A stretch of 64,000 bases of DNA from Ornithorhynchus anatinus (GCF_004115215.2 NC_041738.1:14726669-14790668); one strand, 5' to 3'. Shown: positions 30,140 to 44,609, counted from the stretch's first letter. Notes: generated by a model not told the origin, from the letters alone. A program made the numbers and translations.

Positions 30140-30426
30140 GAATAATCATAAATGAGGCATTTGTTAAGCACTTACTATGTGTCAAGCACTGTTCTAAACT
30201 CTGGAGTAGATACAGGTTAATCAGGTCAGACACAGTCCCTGTCCCACACAGGGCTCACTATTAAAGTAAGAGGAAGAACATTTTACAAATGAGGAAACAG
30301 AGGCACAGAAAAGTTAAGTGACTCATGCAGGATCACAAAACAGAAAGGTGGCAAAATTGGGATTAGAACCCTGCTCCTCCGACCCCTAGATCTGGGTTCT
30401 TTCCACTAGACCACGCTGCTTCTCCC
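30140..30426 (-). repeat. Mon-1/MIR-type SINE
   Basis: TGAGGCATTTGTTAAGCACT through GGGATTAGAACCCTGCTCCT to CACGCTGCTTCTCC. Confidence 0.78.
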
Positions 30427-30717
30427 AGAAAGAGCCTGCTGGATCTGTTCCACTTAGGCCATCTCAAGCAGACTATAGCAGAACCTCTGTGTTTGGAGAA
30501 ATTCTTTAGTGGTGGCACTTCTCGTCGAGTCCTATGGGACCAGAGGAAAAATGTAAAACACATAATCCCACCCATCCCCAGTCACACACATGGAATGTCC
30601 TCTCAGGAGTCTCTGTTCACAGACCCACTGGCCTGCCTGCAACTGTTTCTCCTGGTTTAAAACTGGGGTGCAGCATCCTCTAAGGTTTGTGTTTACTAAA
30701 TCCTTAAAATCATTCAG

Positions 30718-31405
30718 TTCATTCAATCATATTTATTAAGCTCTTACTGCGTGCAGAGCACTGTACTAAGCTCTTGGGAAAGAGAACAATATAACAATCC
30801 ACCAGACAATTACTCTCTCCACCTTCAAAGCCATACTGAAGGCATATCTCCTCCAAGAGGCCTTTCCAGACTAAGCCCCACTTTTCCTCATCTTCCACTC
30901 CCTTCTGCTTCACCCCGACTTGCTCCCTTTGCTCTTTCCCCCTCTCCCAGCTCCACAGCATGTGTATATTTCTGTAATTTTATTTTTCATTGATGCCTGT
31001 TTATTTGTACTGATGTCTGTTTATTTGTATTAATGTCTGTCTCCCCCACTCTAAACTCTGAGCTCGTTGTGGGCAAGGAATGTCACTCTTGATTTTTGTA
31101 TCATACTTTCCCGAGCACTTAGTACAGTGTTCTGCACACAGTAAGTGCTAATAAATGTGATTGAATGAATGAATGAACAGTAAACAGATACATTCCCTTC
31201 CCACAACGAGCTTACAGTCTAGAGGAGGAGACAGACATTAATATAAATAAATAAATTACAGATATGTGCATAAATGCTGTGGGGCTGAGAGAAGGGATGA
31301 ATAAAGGAAGCAAGCCAGGGTGATGCAGAAGGGAGTGAGAGAAGACGAAGGGAAGGCTTAGTCAGGGAAGGTCTCTTGGAGGAGATAAGGCCTCTTGGAG
31401 GAGAT
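30718..31405 (-). repeat. LINE-2 3' end interrupted by an opposite LINE-2
   Basis: The terminus is at 30718-30805 (TCATTCAATCATATTTATTA). The body resumes at about 31180 (AGTAAACAGATACATTCCCT) and runs to GGAGGAGATAA. Confidence 0.75.
30806..31178 (+). repeat. LINE-2 3' end nested in an opposite LINE-2
   Basis: ACAATTACTCTCTCCACCTT, through CTGAGCTCGTTGTGGGCAAG, to ATGAATGAATGAA. Confidence 0.8.
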
Positions 31406-31740
31406 AAAGTGCTTTCTCAGTCCTGCTTACTTTCTGTTTTCCAATTACAGCTCACAGTGCGCAGCTTTTGGCTGCCTTCCATCCGCTAGTCTCTTCATAT
31501 GTTCTCTTCAGAGGTGCAACTGTACTGAGGTGAGAGGTTCTTCAGTGTTAGGTGGCTGACTTTATTCCAGGACTTCATTGCTTATCTTTCTGGCTTCACT
31601 AAATAATCATTGGTATTTGAGGGTCTACTAAGAACTAGGTACTTGGGAGAATGTAGCAAGGAGCTTTGTACAAAGTTTCAGTAAATAACACTGATTGATC
31701 GATTATGATTTAAGAAAGGAGATAGACAAAAATGATTTAT
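31406..31740. other. Intergenic, unrecognised
   Basis: AT-richer than its surroundings; no repeat recognised. Confidence 0.3.
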
Positions 31741-31744
31741 AATT

Positions 31745-32155
31745 ACTGAAATTAGGAAAGGAATAGGTCGTAAGTGATATTAATGGAACTGCCCAAGAAG
31801 TAAGAGGGAACATTTCTGGGGAGTTGAAGTCTCATAGCCATAGAACAGGTTAGACAACACTACAGCTCTGTAGACCTTTAGTTTGGCTTGAATCCTAGTA
31901 CCGTGCTACCACTACTTTCTGTTGACAGTCTCCCGAAGCATATGCTGGTCTTCCTGATTCAATTTTCTACTTCCTCATCTAACAGTGCATCATTGGTCAG
32001 TGTGCTTCCTAGGTACCGGAATTCTGTGACAGGGTTTAGCTATGTTGCCGATATGTGTAGATTTCCCTGGTGCAGGCGGATGCATTCCTTCAGTTTTCCT
32101 CAGACTTATTATCAGCGCTTATTGAGTTGCAGAGAATGACTCTGCAAAGTGGTTT
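31745..32155 (-). mobile_element. RTE-clade LINE fragment (reverse transcriptase C-terminal region)
   Basis: The minus strand encodes LIISLRKTEGMHPPAPGKST and, after a small frame change, EFRYLGSTLTNDALLDEEVE then IRKTSICFGRLSTESGST. The string FRYLGSTL with DEEVENRIRKTS and FGRL is typical of the region after the catalytic domain in RTE/BovB-type LINEs. The copy is degraded. An ancient mammalian RTE is the likeliest source. Confidence 0.6.
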
Positions 32156-33700
32156 ATGATTATTTGCATGATTTCTTGGGTGTGTGCCTTTAGGGCATAA
32201 TTATCCACATAAAATAGTTTTTGAATGTTAGGGTTTAGGACTTTGGATTATGCTCAGAGACTGTTGAGTTGGAAAAGTTTGCCAGAGAAGCAGAAGCATA
32301 TTTTAATGCCTGCGTTCTGATCTCAGGTTGCATCCTCCAGGTTCCACCTATCAGTTCTCTTGCTCTGCGGGACACTTGGACCTGAGGGGATGGGGCAAGA
32401 GAGTGTGAATGATTCAGAACAAACTATGACCACTACTGCAAAAACAACTCAAGCATATGTCATGCTAGTGGTCAGACATATCTTTCCCCTCATAACCGGT
32501 GGAGTCTGAGCAACGCTCACTCGAATGGCCAGGTACCAGAAAAGGTGAACAAAAATCCCTCTCCTTAACTCATCTTCTGCTATTGAAAATGAAGTCCTTC
32601 AGTACACAGAAAACCTTCCAACATTCAAAGACACAGCACGGAACTATCGAGGAAGTCACAGCAGCAGTCAGAACATCTGGACCTTAACTCCCCACTCACT
32701 GCCCACTGGCCCACGCTGATTCATCCCGCTGTATAGTTCCCTATGGAAACAGGTTCCCTCTGCCCCCACCCCTGACCTCTGGAGCAGTGTTTCCTGCTGT
32801 TTGTCCTGAATCTGCCTCCCTCCAACTCCAGAGATGCCCCTCACCTTGGGTCGTGATTGGTGAATGTCAGCTCCAAGTTCACCCAGACGACCCCTCCGTC
32901 TAGCTCTAACCTTCGCTCCTGATTCTGCTCCGCTAACCTGTCCACCTCACAGAGCCCTGACCCTCCTGCTGCTCCTCCTCTAGGTCACTGAGCAGCAGCG
33001 GGTGATCGGTGAAAGGTGGTCTGCGGGCAGAAGGGGTGGGGAGGAAGCACCGAATGGAGCCACTGAACTGAGACTATGTGGGGCCTGCTCTAGCCGCCAC
33101 ACTGGGCTCTCAGCATCCTAATTGTAGTCTCTTCCTGTTGGGTGGCTGGTGGATTAGGAGTGGCAGATTAGGGTGTAGCCTCCAAGAGGAGGGTCCCCAG
33201 GGGTCCGTAACCTCCACTCTATCTTCTTCCCTTCCCCACACCTACCTCCATGCTCCTCCGAGGCAGGGGCAGAGTTGTCGGTGGCAACCACTTAGAGACC
33301 CCCTTCGGTGGGGGCCCTTAATCCACTGTGAACATGTTCCAGGATCCCACCGAGCTCTTGGGGAACAAGGGACTGACCCTCTGTTTCCTGCTTGTTCTCT
33401 CCAACGTCTGCTTGGTTATCCTGGCTGTGACCCTGCATCGCCCAAGACCCTCCCTGAGGTCAGGGACAGCATCTGCTGCCCTTTCTACCTTGTCCCCCGT
33501 ACCCAGGACAGTGTCTGCCCATTGAACACCCAGTACAGCACCCTGAACGCAGTAAGAGCCTGCTCCAGAATTCTGTACAGAGTAGATGTTCAGTACCGTC
33601 CTCTCTGCAGGAAGGGAAATCCCTCTTTAATGCAAACCCCTCCCCCGTTCAGCAGAATGGAGGGAAGTGATGAACACAGTGGAACCGATTTGCTTTGCCA
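32156..33700. other. Downstream flank of KRT36
   Basis: Bases 32270-32340 may belong to the same RTE copy. No other repeat or exon recognised. Confidence 0.3.
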
Positions 33701-33711
33701 ACAGAATTGGG

Positions 33712-33717
33712 TTTATT
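33712..33717 (-). terminator. Polyadenylation signal, KRT36
   Basis: AATAAA on the coding strand, 205 bp past the stop codon. Confidence 0.75.
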
Positions 33718-33921
33718 CGGGATTTGCCAAAGAACTTTCTCTTGTTTTCAGAGACACCAAAGCAGCAGCCAAACACATCTGCCAGCACCGAGGCCCAAGG
33801 GAGACAAGGCCAGCACAGCACGGGCAGGAGACACCGGCCCCGAGGGAAGTGGGGGTCACTGCAGCGACGAAGAAGCAGGTCCCTCCAGGGGGGCCAGACC
33901 CAGTGGACATCCTCAGTGCGT

Positions 33922-37620
<3,699 letters not shown>

Positions 37621-37646
37621 TCATCTCCCTCCGTTCCTCTCCCGAG

Positions 37647-37652
37647 CTTATA
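37647..37652 (-). promoter_or_regulatory. TATA box of KRT36
   Basis: TATAAG within AATATAAGC on the coding strand, about 81 bp upstream of the KRT36 ATG. Confidence 0.7.
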
Positions 37653-37845
37653 TTCATTCTCGGTGGGTGTGGGCCTGCAATCTTGGCTTCTCCTGGGAAA
37701 GGCCGAGCCCATAACTGTAAGACAATTGCATGAGAATGTTATTTCTCCTCTCCACGTATCCTTGCCCCATAAAACCTTGGGATTTGGTGTGCCAAGTCAG
37801 GATTCTGCTGCTGTCAGTTCCCGCAGAACCAGACTTTTATTGTCC

Positions 37846-37853
37846 TTTCAAAG
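37846..37853 (-). promoter_or_regulatory. LEF1/TCF-like motif upstream of KRT36
   Basis: CTTTGAAA within CCTTTGAAAGG on the coding strand, about 195 bp upstream of the KRT36 TATA box. Confidence 0.45.
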
Positions 37854-37999
37854 GAGCCTTATGTCATGGCCATTAGAGGTGAGGCTGACTCCAGTTGCCT
37901 CCTGCCCCCCCAGCTCAGTCCAAGGGTCTGTCCTCTCCCCTAGCCTCCACTGTGCACCAATAGCTGAGGCCTGGGTGCCATCATCCTCATCTTCAGCCC

Positions 38000-38292
38000 T
38001 GAGAAGCAGCGTGGCCTCTTGGATAGAACATGGGCTTGGGAATCAGAAGGACCTGGACCTGGTCAGAAGGACCTGAGTCAGAAGGATCTGGATCCGGCCC
38101 TGCCGCTTGTCTGCTGTGGGACTTTGGGCAAGTTACTTAACTTTTCTGGGCCTCGGTTCCCTCAACTGTAAAACGGGGATCGACCCCACGTGGGATAAGG
38201 TCTTTGTCCTATCCGATTTGCTTTTATCCACCCCAGTGCTTAGCACACTGCCCGGCACAGAGTAAGCGCTTAACAAATATCACAATTTTAAT
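38000..38292 (+). repeat. Mon-1/MIR-type SINE with internal small duplications
   Basis: GAAGCAGCGTGGCCTCTTGG, then three copies of TCAGAAGGAYCTG-like sequence, then GGCAAGTTACTTAACTTTTC and AAGCGCTTAACAAATATCAC. Confidence 0.78.
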
Positions 38293-38294
38293 TA

Positions 38295-38452
38295 GTTACC
38301 TTATCTGTAAAATGGGAATTAAGACTGTGAACCCTATATGGAGTCAGGAACTGTGTCCAACCCAATTACCTTGTATCTACTCCAGTGCTTAGTACAGTTC
38401 TGGGCAACAAAGTAGGCACTTACCAAATGCCACAGTTGTCATTATTAGTATC
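38295..38452 (+). repeat. SINE distal half
   Basis: TTACCTTATCTGTAAAATGG to CACTTACCAAATGCCACAGT; lacks the tRNA-like half. Confidence 0.68.
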
Positions 38453-38464
38453 TTTATTCTCACA

Positions 38465-38860
38465 CTCATCTTTATCAGATTTATTGGGCATCCGCTGTGT
38501 GCCAAGCACCGCATGGAGTGCTGTACTGGCTGCCTTTATTATATGTGCACCCTGAACTGGGTGTTTTCTGTGTTCAGAATACTACACTGGATACTTTCCA
38601 TTTGCAAGAGGGCTCTACTGGATGCCTTCTGTGTGCGGAGATACCAGCACTGTGTGCCAGCTGTGTGGGTACCTGCTATGTGCAGAGTGCTGTGTCTGGT
38701 ATCTAATAATTATGGTATTTGTTAAGCGCTTCCTAGCAGGCATTACCATGTGCAGAGCACTAAAATGAGCTTTTACACTGGACAGAGCACTGTACTTCAT
38801 GCCTACCCTATGTCTGCTGGGAGAAGAGTGCCCTAATGGCATTTGGGAACATGCAATAAA
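38465..38860. repeat. Iterated CTGTGTGCAGAGCACTGTACTGG-like motif (each unit shorter, diverged)
   Basis: About eight spaced copies of the core CTGTGTGC(A/G)GAG with ACTGGATGCCTT, the same words found in LINE-2 and SINE ends. A SINE scrap is mixed in near 38702-38740. Confidence 0.45.
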
Positions 38861-38892
38861 AGTGGAAGACCCAATCCCTTAAGGAGTTTACA

Positions 38893-39990
38893 ATATAATC
38901 AATCCATCAATAGTATTTATTGAGTACTTACTGGGTGCTGAGCACTCTACTAGCTAGGTGATTGGGAGAGAACAAAACAGTAGAGCTGATAAACACGTCC
39001 CCTGCCCACAAGGAGATTATAGACCAGAAGAGGACAGATATTAAAGCAGAGTGGCTCAGTGGAAAGAGCACAGGCTTGGGAGTCAGAGGTCATGGGTTCG
39101 AATCCCAGCTCTGTCACTTGTCAGCTGTGTGACTGTGGGCAAGTCACTTAACTTCTCTATGCCTCAGTTACCTCATCTGTAAAATGAGGATTTAGAATGT
39201 GACAACCTGATTACCCTGTATCTACACCAGCAATTAGAACAGTGCTCTGTACATAGTAAGCGCTTAACAAATACCAACGTTATTATTTAAATCAATTGCT
39301 AGTAGGCAAAATTGAAGTGTATAGGGATATATACATAAATGTAGGGCTGGGGATGGGTAAATAACAAGTGCTTAAGGGGAAACAGATCCAAGTGCACAGG
39401 CAATACAGGAGGGAAGGTCATATTGGAAGAGGTGTGAGTTTAGCTAGGGCTTTGAAAGTGGGGAGAGAGGTGATCTGTCGGATATGGAGAGGGGAGTCAG
39501 TTCTAAGCCAGAGGGGGAAGATGACCGGTGGTAAGACAGATGTGTTTGAGGTAGAGTGAGTAGGTTGGCATTAGGAGGGTGAAATATGCAATCAGGGTTG
39601 TAGTAGGGGGAGAGTTGGTTGAGTGCCTTAAAAGTGATGGTAAAAAAATTCATATTTGCTGTGGAAATGAATGGCAAGTCCTTGGAAATTTCTGAGGAGT
39701 GGGGAGATGTGGACTGAATTTTTTTTTTTAAGAAAATAATCCAGGAAGCAGAGTGAAGTATGGACTGGAAAGGGGAGAAACAGGAGGCAGGGAGGTTAGC
39801 AAAGAGGCTGAAGCAGTGGTCAAGGTGAGATATAATATGAGCTTGAATCAGCCCAGTGGCCATTTGCCTGAAGAGGAAGTGACCGGTTCTAGAAATGTTG
39901 TGAAGGTGGAACCGACAGGATTTGGTGTCAAACTATGCAGGTTGAATTAGATGAGTCAAGGATAATGCCCAGGTTGCGGGCATATAATGG
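38893..39990 (-). repeat. LINE-2, long 3' part, split by a Mon-1 SINE
   Basis: The terminus is near 38893 (ATCAATCCATCAATAGTATT). It resumes at 39294 and covers the region matching the end of the RT ORF (GGAGTGGGGAGATGTGGACT) and further 5' blocks to 39990. Confidence 0.75.
39048..39293 (+). repeat. Mon-1 SINE inserted in LINE-2
   Basis: AGAGTGGCTCAGTGGAAAGA (A box) and GGGTTCGAATCCCAG (B box) to ATACCAACGTTATTATT. Flanked by a possible TTAAA duplication. Confidence 0.88.
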
Positions 39991-40111
39991 GTGAGACAAG
40001 CTGACACAGATCTTATGCATCCAGCTGGAACCCGAGGAAGAATAGAGACATAGTGGTAACTAGAGTAAACATAAATGATTTGACAAGTAGAAATATATGA
40101 TATCCATTGGA

Positions 40112-40204
40112 ATCTATTGAGCACCATATGTACTTTCCCAAGTGCTTAGTATAGTGCTCTGCACACAGTAAGCGCTCAATAAATAGGATTGAATGAATGA
40201 ATGT
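40112..40204 (+). repeat. LINE-2 3' end
   Basis: TTAGTATAGTGCTCTGCACA to ATTGAATGAATGAATG. Confidence 0.78.
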
Positions 40205-40411
40205 ACTGAACGAGGAAAGGAATTTACCACCCAGTTTCGGAAGACTGACAAATTATATGCAAATAGTGGAAAGAGGAAAAAGAGCAAAGTTGGAATATAT
40301 GGTATGGCAAGATGGATAGATCGCTACGTTAATGGATAATGAAGTTGTGTATGTAGCTTGGAATATATACTGGTGCTGAGGATGGCTGATAGGATCCCCA
40401 CACCAATAATA

Positions 40412-40870
40412 AGAGTGATTATGAATATGGTGGTATTTATGAAGAATATAAGATGTGCCAACCATTGTACTAAAGTGCTGGGATAGATATAATATAAGCA
40501 GATTGGACCCAATCTCTGTTCTACACGAGGCTCACAGTGTAAGTAGGAGGAAAAACAGGTACTGAATCTCCATTTTACAGACGAGGAAACCGAGGCACAG
40601 AGAAGCTAAGTGACTTGCCCCAGGTGATACTACAGGCAAATGGCAGAGCAGGGACTAATACTAGTGGTATTTGTAAGCACTTACTATGTGCCCAGCACTG
40701 TATTAACCGCGGGGTTTAGATACAAGATAATCGGATGTCTCATGGGGCTCACAGTCTAAGTAGGAGGGAGAACAGGTATTGAATCCCCATTCTGCAGAAA
40801 AAGGAACTGAGGAACAGGGAAGTTAAGTAACTTGCCCAAGGTCACACAGGAGGTAGGTGACATTAGAATC
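40412..40870 (-). repeat. Two Mon-1/MIR-type SINEs in tandem
   Basis: First copy 40412-40660 (GGTATTTATGAAGAATATAA), second 40661-40870 (AGTGGTATTTGTAAGCACTT). Both end near the B-box region. Confidence 0.7.
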
Positions 40871-41109
40871 CAGCCCCTCCCAGGCTTGGGAGGTGGGGGC
40901 CCACTGGAGGAAGTGGCTTCCAGGAGACTTTGAGGAATGGGATAAACTGTGATCTGGAGGATTTAGGGGGGCGGGGGCTGTTTCGGGGGTGAGGAGAGAC
41001 GGTGTAAACAAGGGGTTGGAGAAGGGGACTGATGTGGATATAGACGGTGCCACGGTGGGATCTTGGGAGGAGGGACGAGCGCATGCTGGGGAGGGGCGAG
41101 GGCCCGACA

Positions 41110-41196
41110 ACCGAATTGTACTTTCTAAGCGCTTAGTACAGTGGTCAGCACACAGTAAGGGCTCAATAAATACGATTGAATGAATGAATGAATGAG
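41110..41196 (+). repeat. LINE-2 3' end
   Basis: GAATTGTACTTTCTAAGCGC to the ATGAATGAATGAATGA terminus. Confidence 0.8.
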
Positions 41197-41574
41197 GAAC
41201 CGGGAAGCCCTTGGTCAGGACGCCCTGCCGGCCGGTTCCCACCCTCAGACCGGGCTCGTCGGGCGGGTTTCGGTCGCGTTTATGTGCGTCTCCGGCAGTT
41301 TACCCGCCTCTTAGAGAGTTTAACTAGCTTCTCGCTGACGTCCTTCGCGGAAAGCGGACTGGGGGAGGCACACCTAGCCCCGGGGAGGGCGGAGGGCGGG
41401 GGTCTTGCGGGGATGCGATCCTCCCCCGCCCGGCAGCCGGGTAGAAAAGCGGAGGGCCGGGCAGGCCAGTGTGGGAGAGGCAACGGGGGTGGAGTGGGGG
41501 AGACCCCGCCTTCTTGCTTCCTGGCTGCAGAGACCCTGAGGGGCCCAGAGATGCTTCCCGGAAGAGCCGGGAAC

Positions 41575-42255
41575 CGGGAGCCGGGAGCCGGACGGAGCGG
41601 AGAGTCCGGACTCAGGCAGGATGGACAGCCGGCAGCCGGGAGTCGGGCAGGACGGAGAGCCAGGAGCCGGGAATTGGGCAGGGCGGAGAGCCGGGAGAAG
41701 GGAACCAAGAAGGGAGGAGAGTCCGGAGTCAGGACGGAGGACCGCGATCCGGGAGTCAGGAAGGATGGAGAGTCGGGAGCCCAGAGTCAGGCAGGATGGA
41801 GAGCCAGGGGCAGGGATTTGGGCAGAGCGGAGAGCCCGGAGAAGAGAACCAAGCAGGGCGGAGAGCCGGGAACCGGGAGTTAGGCAGGGCGGAGGGTCCG
41901 GAGTCAGGAAGGACCGAGAGCCGGAAGCCGGGAATCGGGCAGGATGGAGAGCCAGGAGCAGGGAATTAGGCAGAGCGGAGAGCTGGGAGAAGAGAACCAA
42001 GAAGGGTTGGAGAGTCGGGAACCGGGAGCCGGACAGGGAGAAGGGTCCGGAGTCAGGAAGGACCGAGAGCTGGAATCCGGGAATCGGGCGGGATGGAGAG
42101 CCAGGATTCGGGAGACGGGAGACGGGGTCAGGTGGGATGGAGGGTCGGGAACCGGGAGTTAGGCAGGGCGAAGAGCCAGAAGCAGGGAATTGGGCAGAGC
42201 GGAGAGCCAAGGAAAGGGAACCAAGCAGGGTGGAGAGCCGGGAACCAAGAGTCAG
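41575..42255. repeat. GC-rich minisatellite, unit about 30 bp
   Basis: More than 20 variant units of the form GGGAGTCAGGCAGGATGGAG plus AGCCGGGAGC, with a higher-order alternation with AAGGGAACCAAGCAGGG units. It keeps several frames open on both strands, which are not genes. Confidence 0.85.
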
Positions 42256-42500
42256 AAGGATGTGGGTTCTAATCCTGGCTCCGCCATTTGTCTGCTGTAT
42301 GACCTTGGGCAAGTCACTTCACTTCTCTGGGCCTCAGTTTCCTCATCTGTAAAATGGGGATTAAGAATGTGAGTCCCACGTGGGACAGGGACTGTGGACA
42401 ACCTGATGATCTTGTATCTATCCCAGCGTTTAGAACAATGTTTGTCCCATAGTAAGCACTTAACAAATACCACGATTATGAATTATTATTATTATTTTAG
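42245..42500 (+). repeat. Mon-1/MIR-type SINE abutting the minisatellite
   Basis: AAGAGTCAGAAGGATGTGGG, B-box-like GGTTCTAATCCTGG, ending AATTATTATTATTATTTTAG. The tRNA-like 5' tip merges into the minisatellite. Confidence 0.8.
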
Positions 42501-42769
42501 CCTACAGGGGCACTCAAGCTAACAGGCTGAGGCCGGTCCGAGGACTGCCTGGGGCTATGCCAAGCAGCCTCCCCCCTCCCCGCACCCCTGCCTGCCCCCG
42601 CCCCTGGCTAACTTGGCCAAGATCTCCTAACCCTCCTGAACAGTTTCCAGCCACCCGTCTGCAGCGTTGGATGACGGGACTAAGCTGTGCCCAAGCCTGG
42701 GCAGATGTCGTGTCGTATTCCCCGCAGCGCTTAGTACAGTGCCTGGCACGCAAAAACGTTCAGTCTGTT

Positions 42770-42820
42770 CATGGCATCGCTTTGGGTCGGAGACGACTCG
42801 ACGGCAAAAGGCAAGAATGT
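42770..42820 (+). repeat. Possible RTE-type LINE 3' end
   Basis: GGGTCGGAGACGACTCGACG with GGCAAAAGG resembles the conserved GAGTCGGAATCGACTCGACG terminus of RTE elements in other mammals. Confidence 0.4.
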
Positions 42821-42821
42821 T

Positions 42822-43595
42822 TCCCCACTCCTCAAGAACCTCCGGTGGTGGTCCATCCACCTCTGCATCAAACAGAAACGCCTTACCATTGGCTTTAAAG
42901 CACTCAGTCACCTTGCTCCTTTTACCTTGCCTCACTGTTCTCCTATTCCAACCCAGTCTGCACACTCTGTTCCTCTAATGTAAACCTGTTTGCTATACTT
43001 CTATCTCATCCATCTTGCCACCAACCTCTCACCCATGTCCTGCCTCTGGCCTGAAACGCCCTCCCTCTTCATATCCGACAGATAATTACTCTGTCTTCAA
43101 AGCCTTACTGAAGGCACATCTCCAAGAGGCCCTCCCTGCCTAAGCCCTCATTTCCTCTTTTCCCACTCCCTTCTGTGACATCCTGATTTATTCCCTTTAA
43201 TTCACCCTTTCCTCAGCCCCACAGAATTTAGGTACATATCCGTAATTTATTTATTTATATTAATGTCTCTCTCCCCTTCTAGACGGTAAGCTCATTGTGG
43301 GTTGGGAATGTCTACCAACTCAAGCACTTAGTTCAGTGTTCTGCACAGAGTAGTTCAGTGTTCTGCACATAGTAAGCACTCGATGCATATGATTGTTTGA
43401 CCTTGTCCTACCATTTAAGCACTCACTCATTACATATCCACTTGCCTTCTTCCTTTTATTTGTAAATTATTTTGATATCTATCTTTCCTGCTAATTTTCA
43501 AGTTCCTCTAGGGAAGGAATCTACTAATTCTTCCAAGCATTTAGTGCCTTGTTATGCACACAGTAGGTACTTAATAAATGTAATTAATTGAAAGG
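42822..43595 (+). repeat. LINE-2 3' part and a second LINE-2 end
   Basis: First copy 42822-43400 (CCACTCCTCAAGAACCTCCG, GACGGTAAGCTCATTGTGGG), second 43402-43595 ending TTAATAAATGTAATTAATTG. The first has a duplicated AGTTCAGTGTTCTGCACA. Confidence 0.75.
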
Positions 43596-44237
43596 TGAAA
43601 TTGTAAACTCTTGTCTCTGGCAGAAAGCCTTCCCTAACCCACAGAAAAGAGTTGGGCAATTTTCTCCTACTCCTGGCAGTCTGAGCTCCACTCTTCCCTT
43701 GCAACTATCCCTCTCATTGCCTGTTCCTGTGTAAACATCAAGTTTCCTTATCCTTTCTGGATGGGAGATGGGAAGTCCTGACTGTCCTGGACTGGCTACT
43801 GGGGCTCTTGGGATGAAGGAAGGGAGGAAGGGAAGGAAGAAAGGGGCTGGAGAATGGGCTAGGTTAGGAGTGGTTGACAGATTTAATTTCAGAGCTAATG
43901 AGGGGAGAGACCCTGTTCAGTGTCTTCCCAAGCCCTCGGAGACTCTCAGCTCTCCCCTGCCAGTCGTAAGCAATCTGGAATGGTGGAGAACCCAAAGAAG
44001 CAAGGCCGGAATCCAGCCAAGGCAGTTTAGGAACTGACAATGAGGTAGCCACAGCTGGTCCTGAGGGGAGGACACTCTCTCCCATAACTCCCCCATGTCC
44101 ATAATATCCCCTCTGGGCTGGCCGAGGCCGGGAGGGAAGATTGTTGACTTCCAAGAAGCCATTTACTCCCCAGGCAGAGCCCGGCGCCCAGCCTGGCACC
44201 CAGCTTAGTGCCCAGTCTGGCTCCAGCTGGGGATTTT
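43596..44237. other. Intergenic, unrecognised
   Basis: Nothing recognised on either strand. Confidence 0.3.
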
Positions 44238-44497
44238 TGTTATGGTATTTATTAACCACTTACTATATGACAAACACTGTACTAAGCACTGGGGTGAATA
44301 GAAGTTAATCAGTTTGGACACAGTGCATGTCCCACATGGGGCTCAAAGTCTTAATCCCCATTTTACAGATGAGGTAACTGAGGCACAGAGAAGTGAAGTG
44401 ACTCGCCTGAGGCCACACAGACGACATGTGGTGGAGTAAGGATTAGAACCCAGATCCTTCTGATTCCCAGGCTTGTACTCTACCCACTACTGCTGAT
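44238..44497 (-). repeat. Mon-1/MIR-type SINE just past the KRT13 3' end
   Basis: TTATGGTATTTATTAACCAC through AGGATTAGAACCCAGATCCT. Confidence 0.75.
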
Positions 44498-44603
44498 CAC
44501 CAGGCCCCTGCTGGGGATAGGCAGGGGCCCCTGAAGCTTCTTCCACGTCCATCCCCAAAAACCAGAGTAGACTTGGAAATGTGTTTGCAGAAGGCAGGAA
44601 AAC

Positions 44604-44609
44604 TTTATT
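44604..44609 (-). terminator. Polyadenylation signal, KRT13
   Basis: CAATAAAG on the coding strand, 157 bp past the stop codon. The local context CAATAAAGTTTTC is the same as in KRT15. Confidence 0.78.

Noticed and set aside
38497-38725. Cysteine-containing plus-strand frames that look like a small secreted protein
   Set aside because: They are translations of iterated SINE/LINE-2-end words.
39052-39120. tRNA-like A and B boxes
   Set aside because: They belong to the tRNA-derived head of the Mon-1 SINE. No cloverleaf with anticodon and acceptor stem is formed.
41188-42352. Several long overlapping open frames on both strands (up to about 310 codons)
   Set aside because: They run through the minisatellite, whose repeats lack stops in several frames. 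The translations are low-complexity Arg/Glu/Gly or Pro/Ser/Leu and resemble no family.
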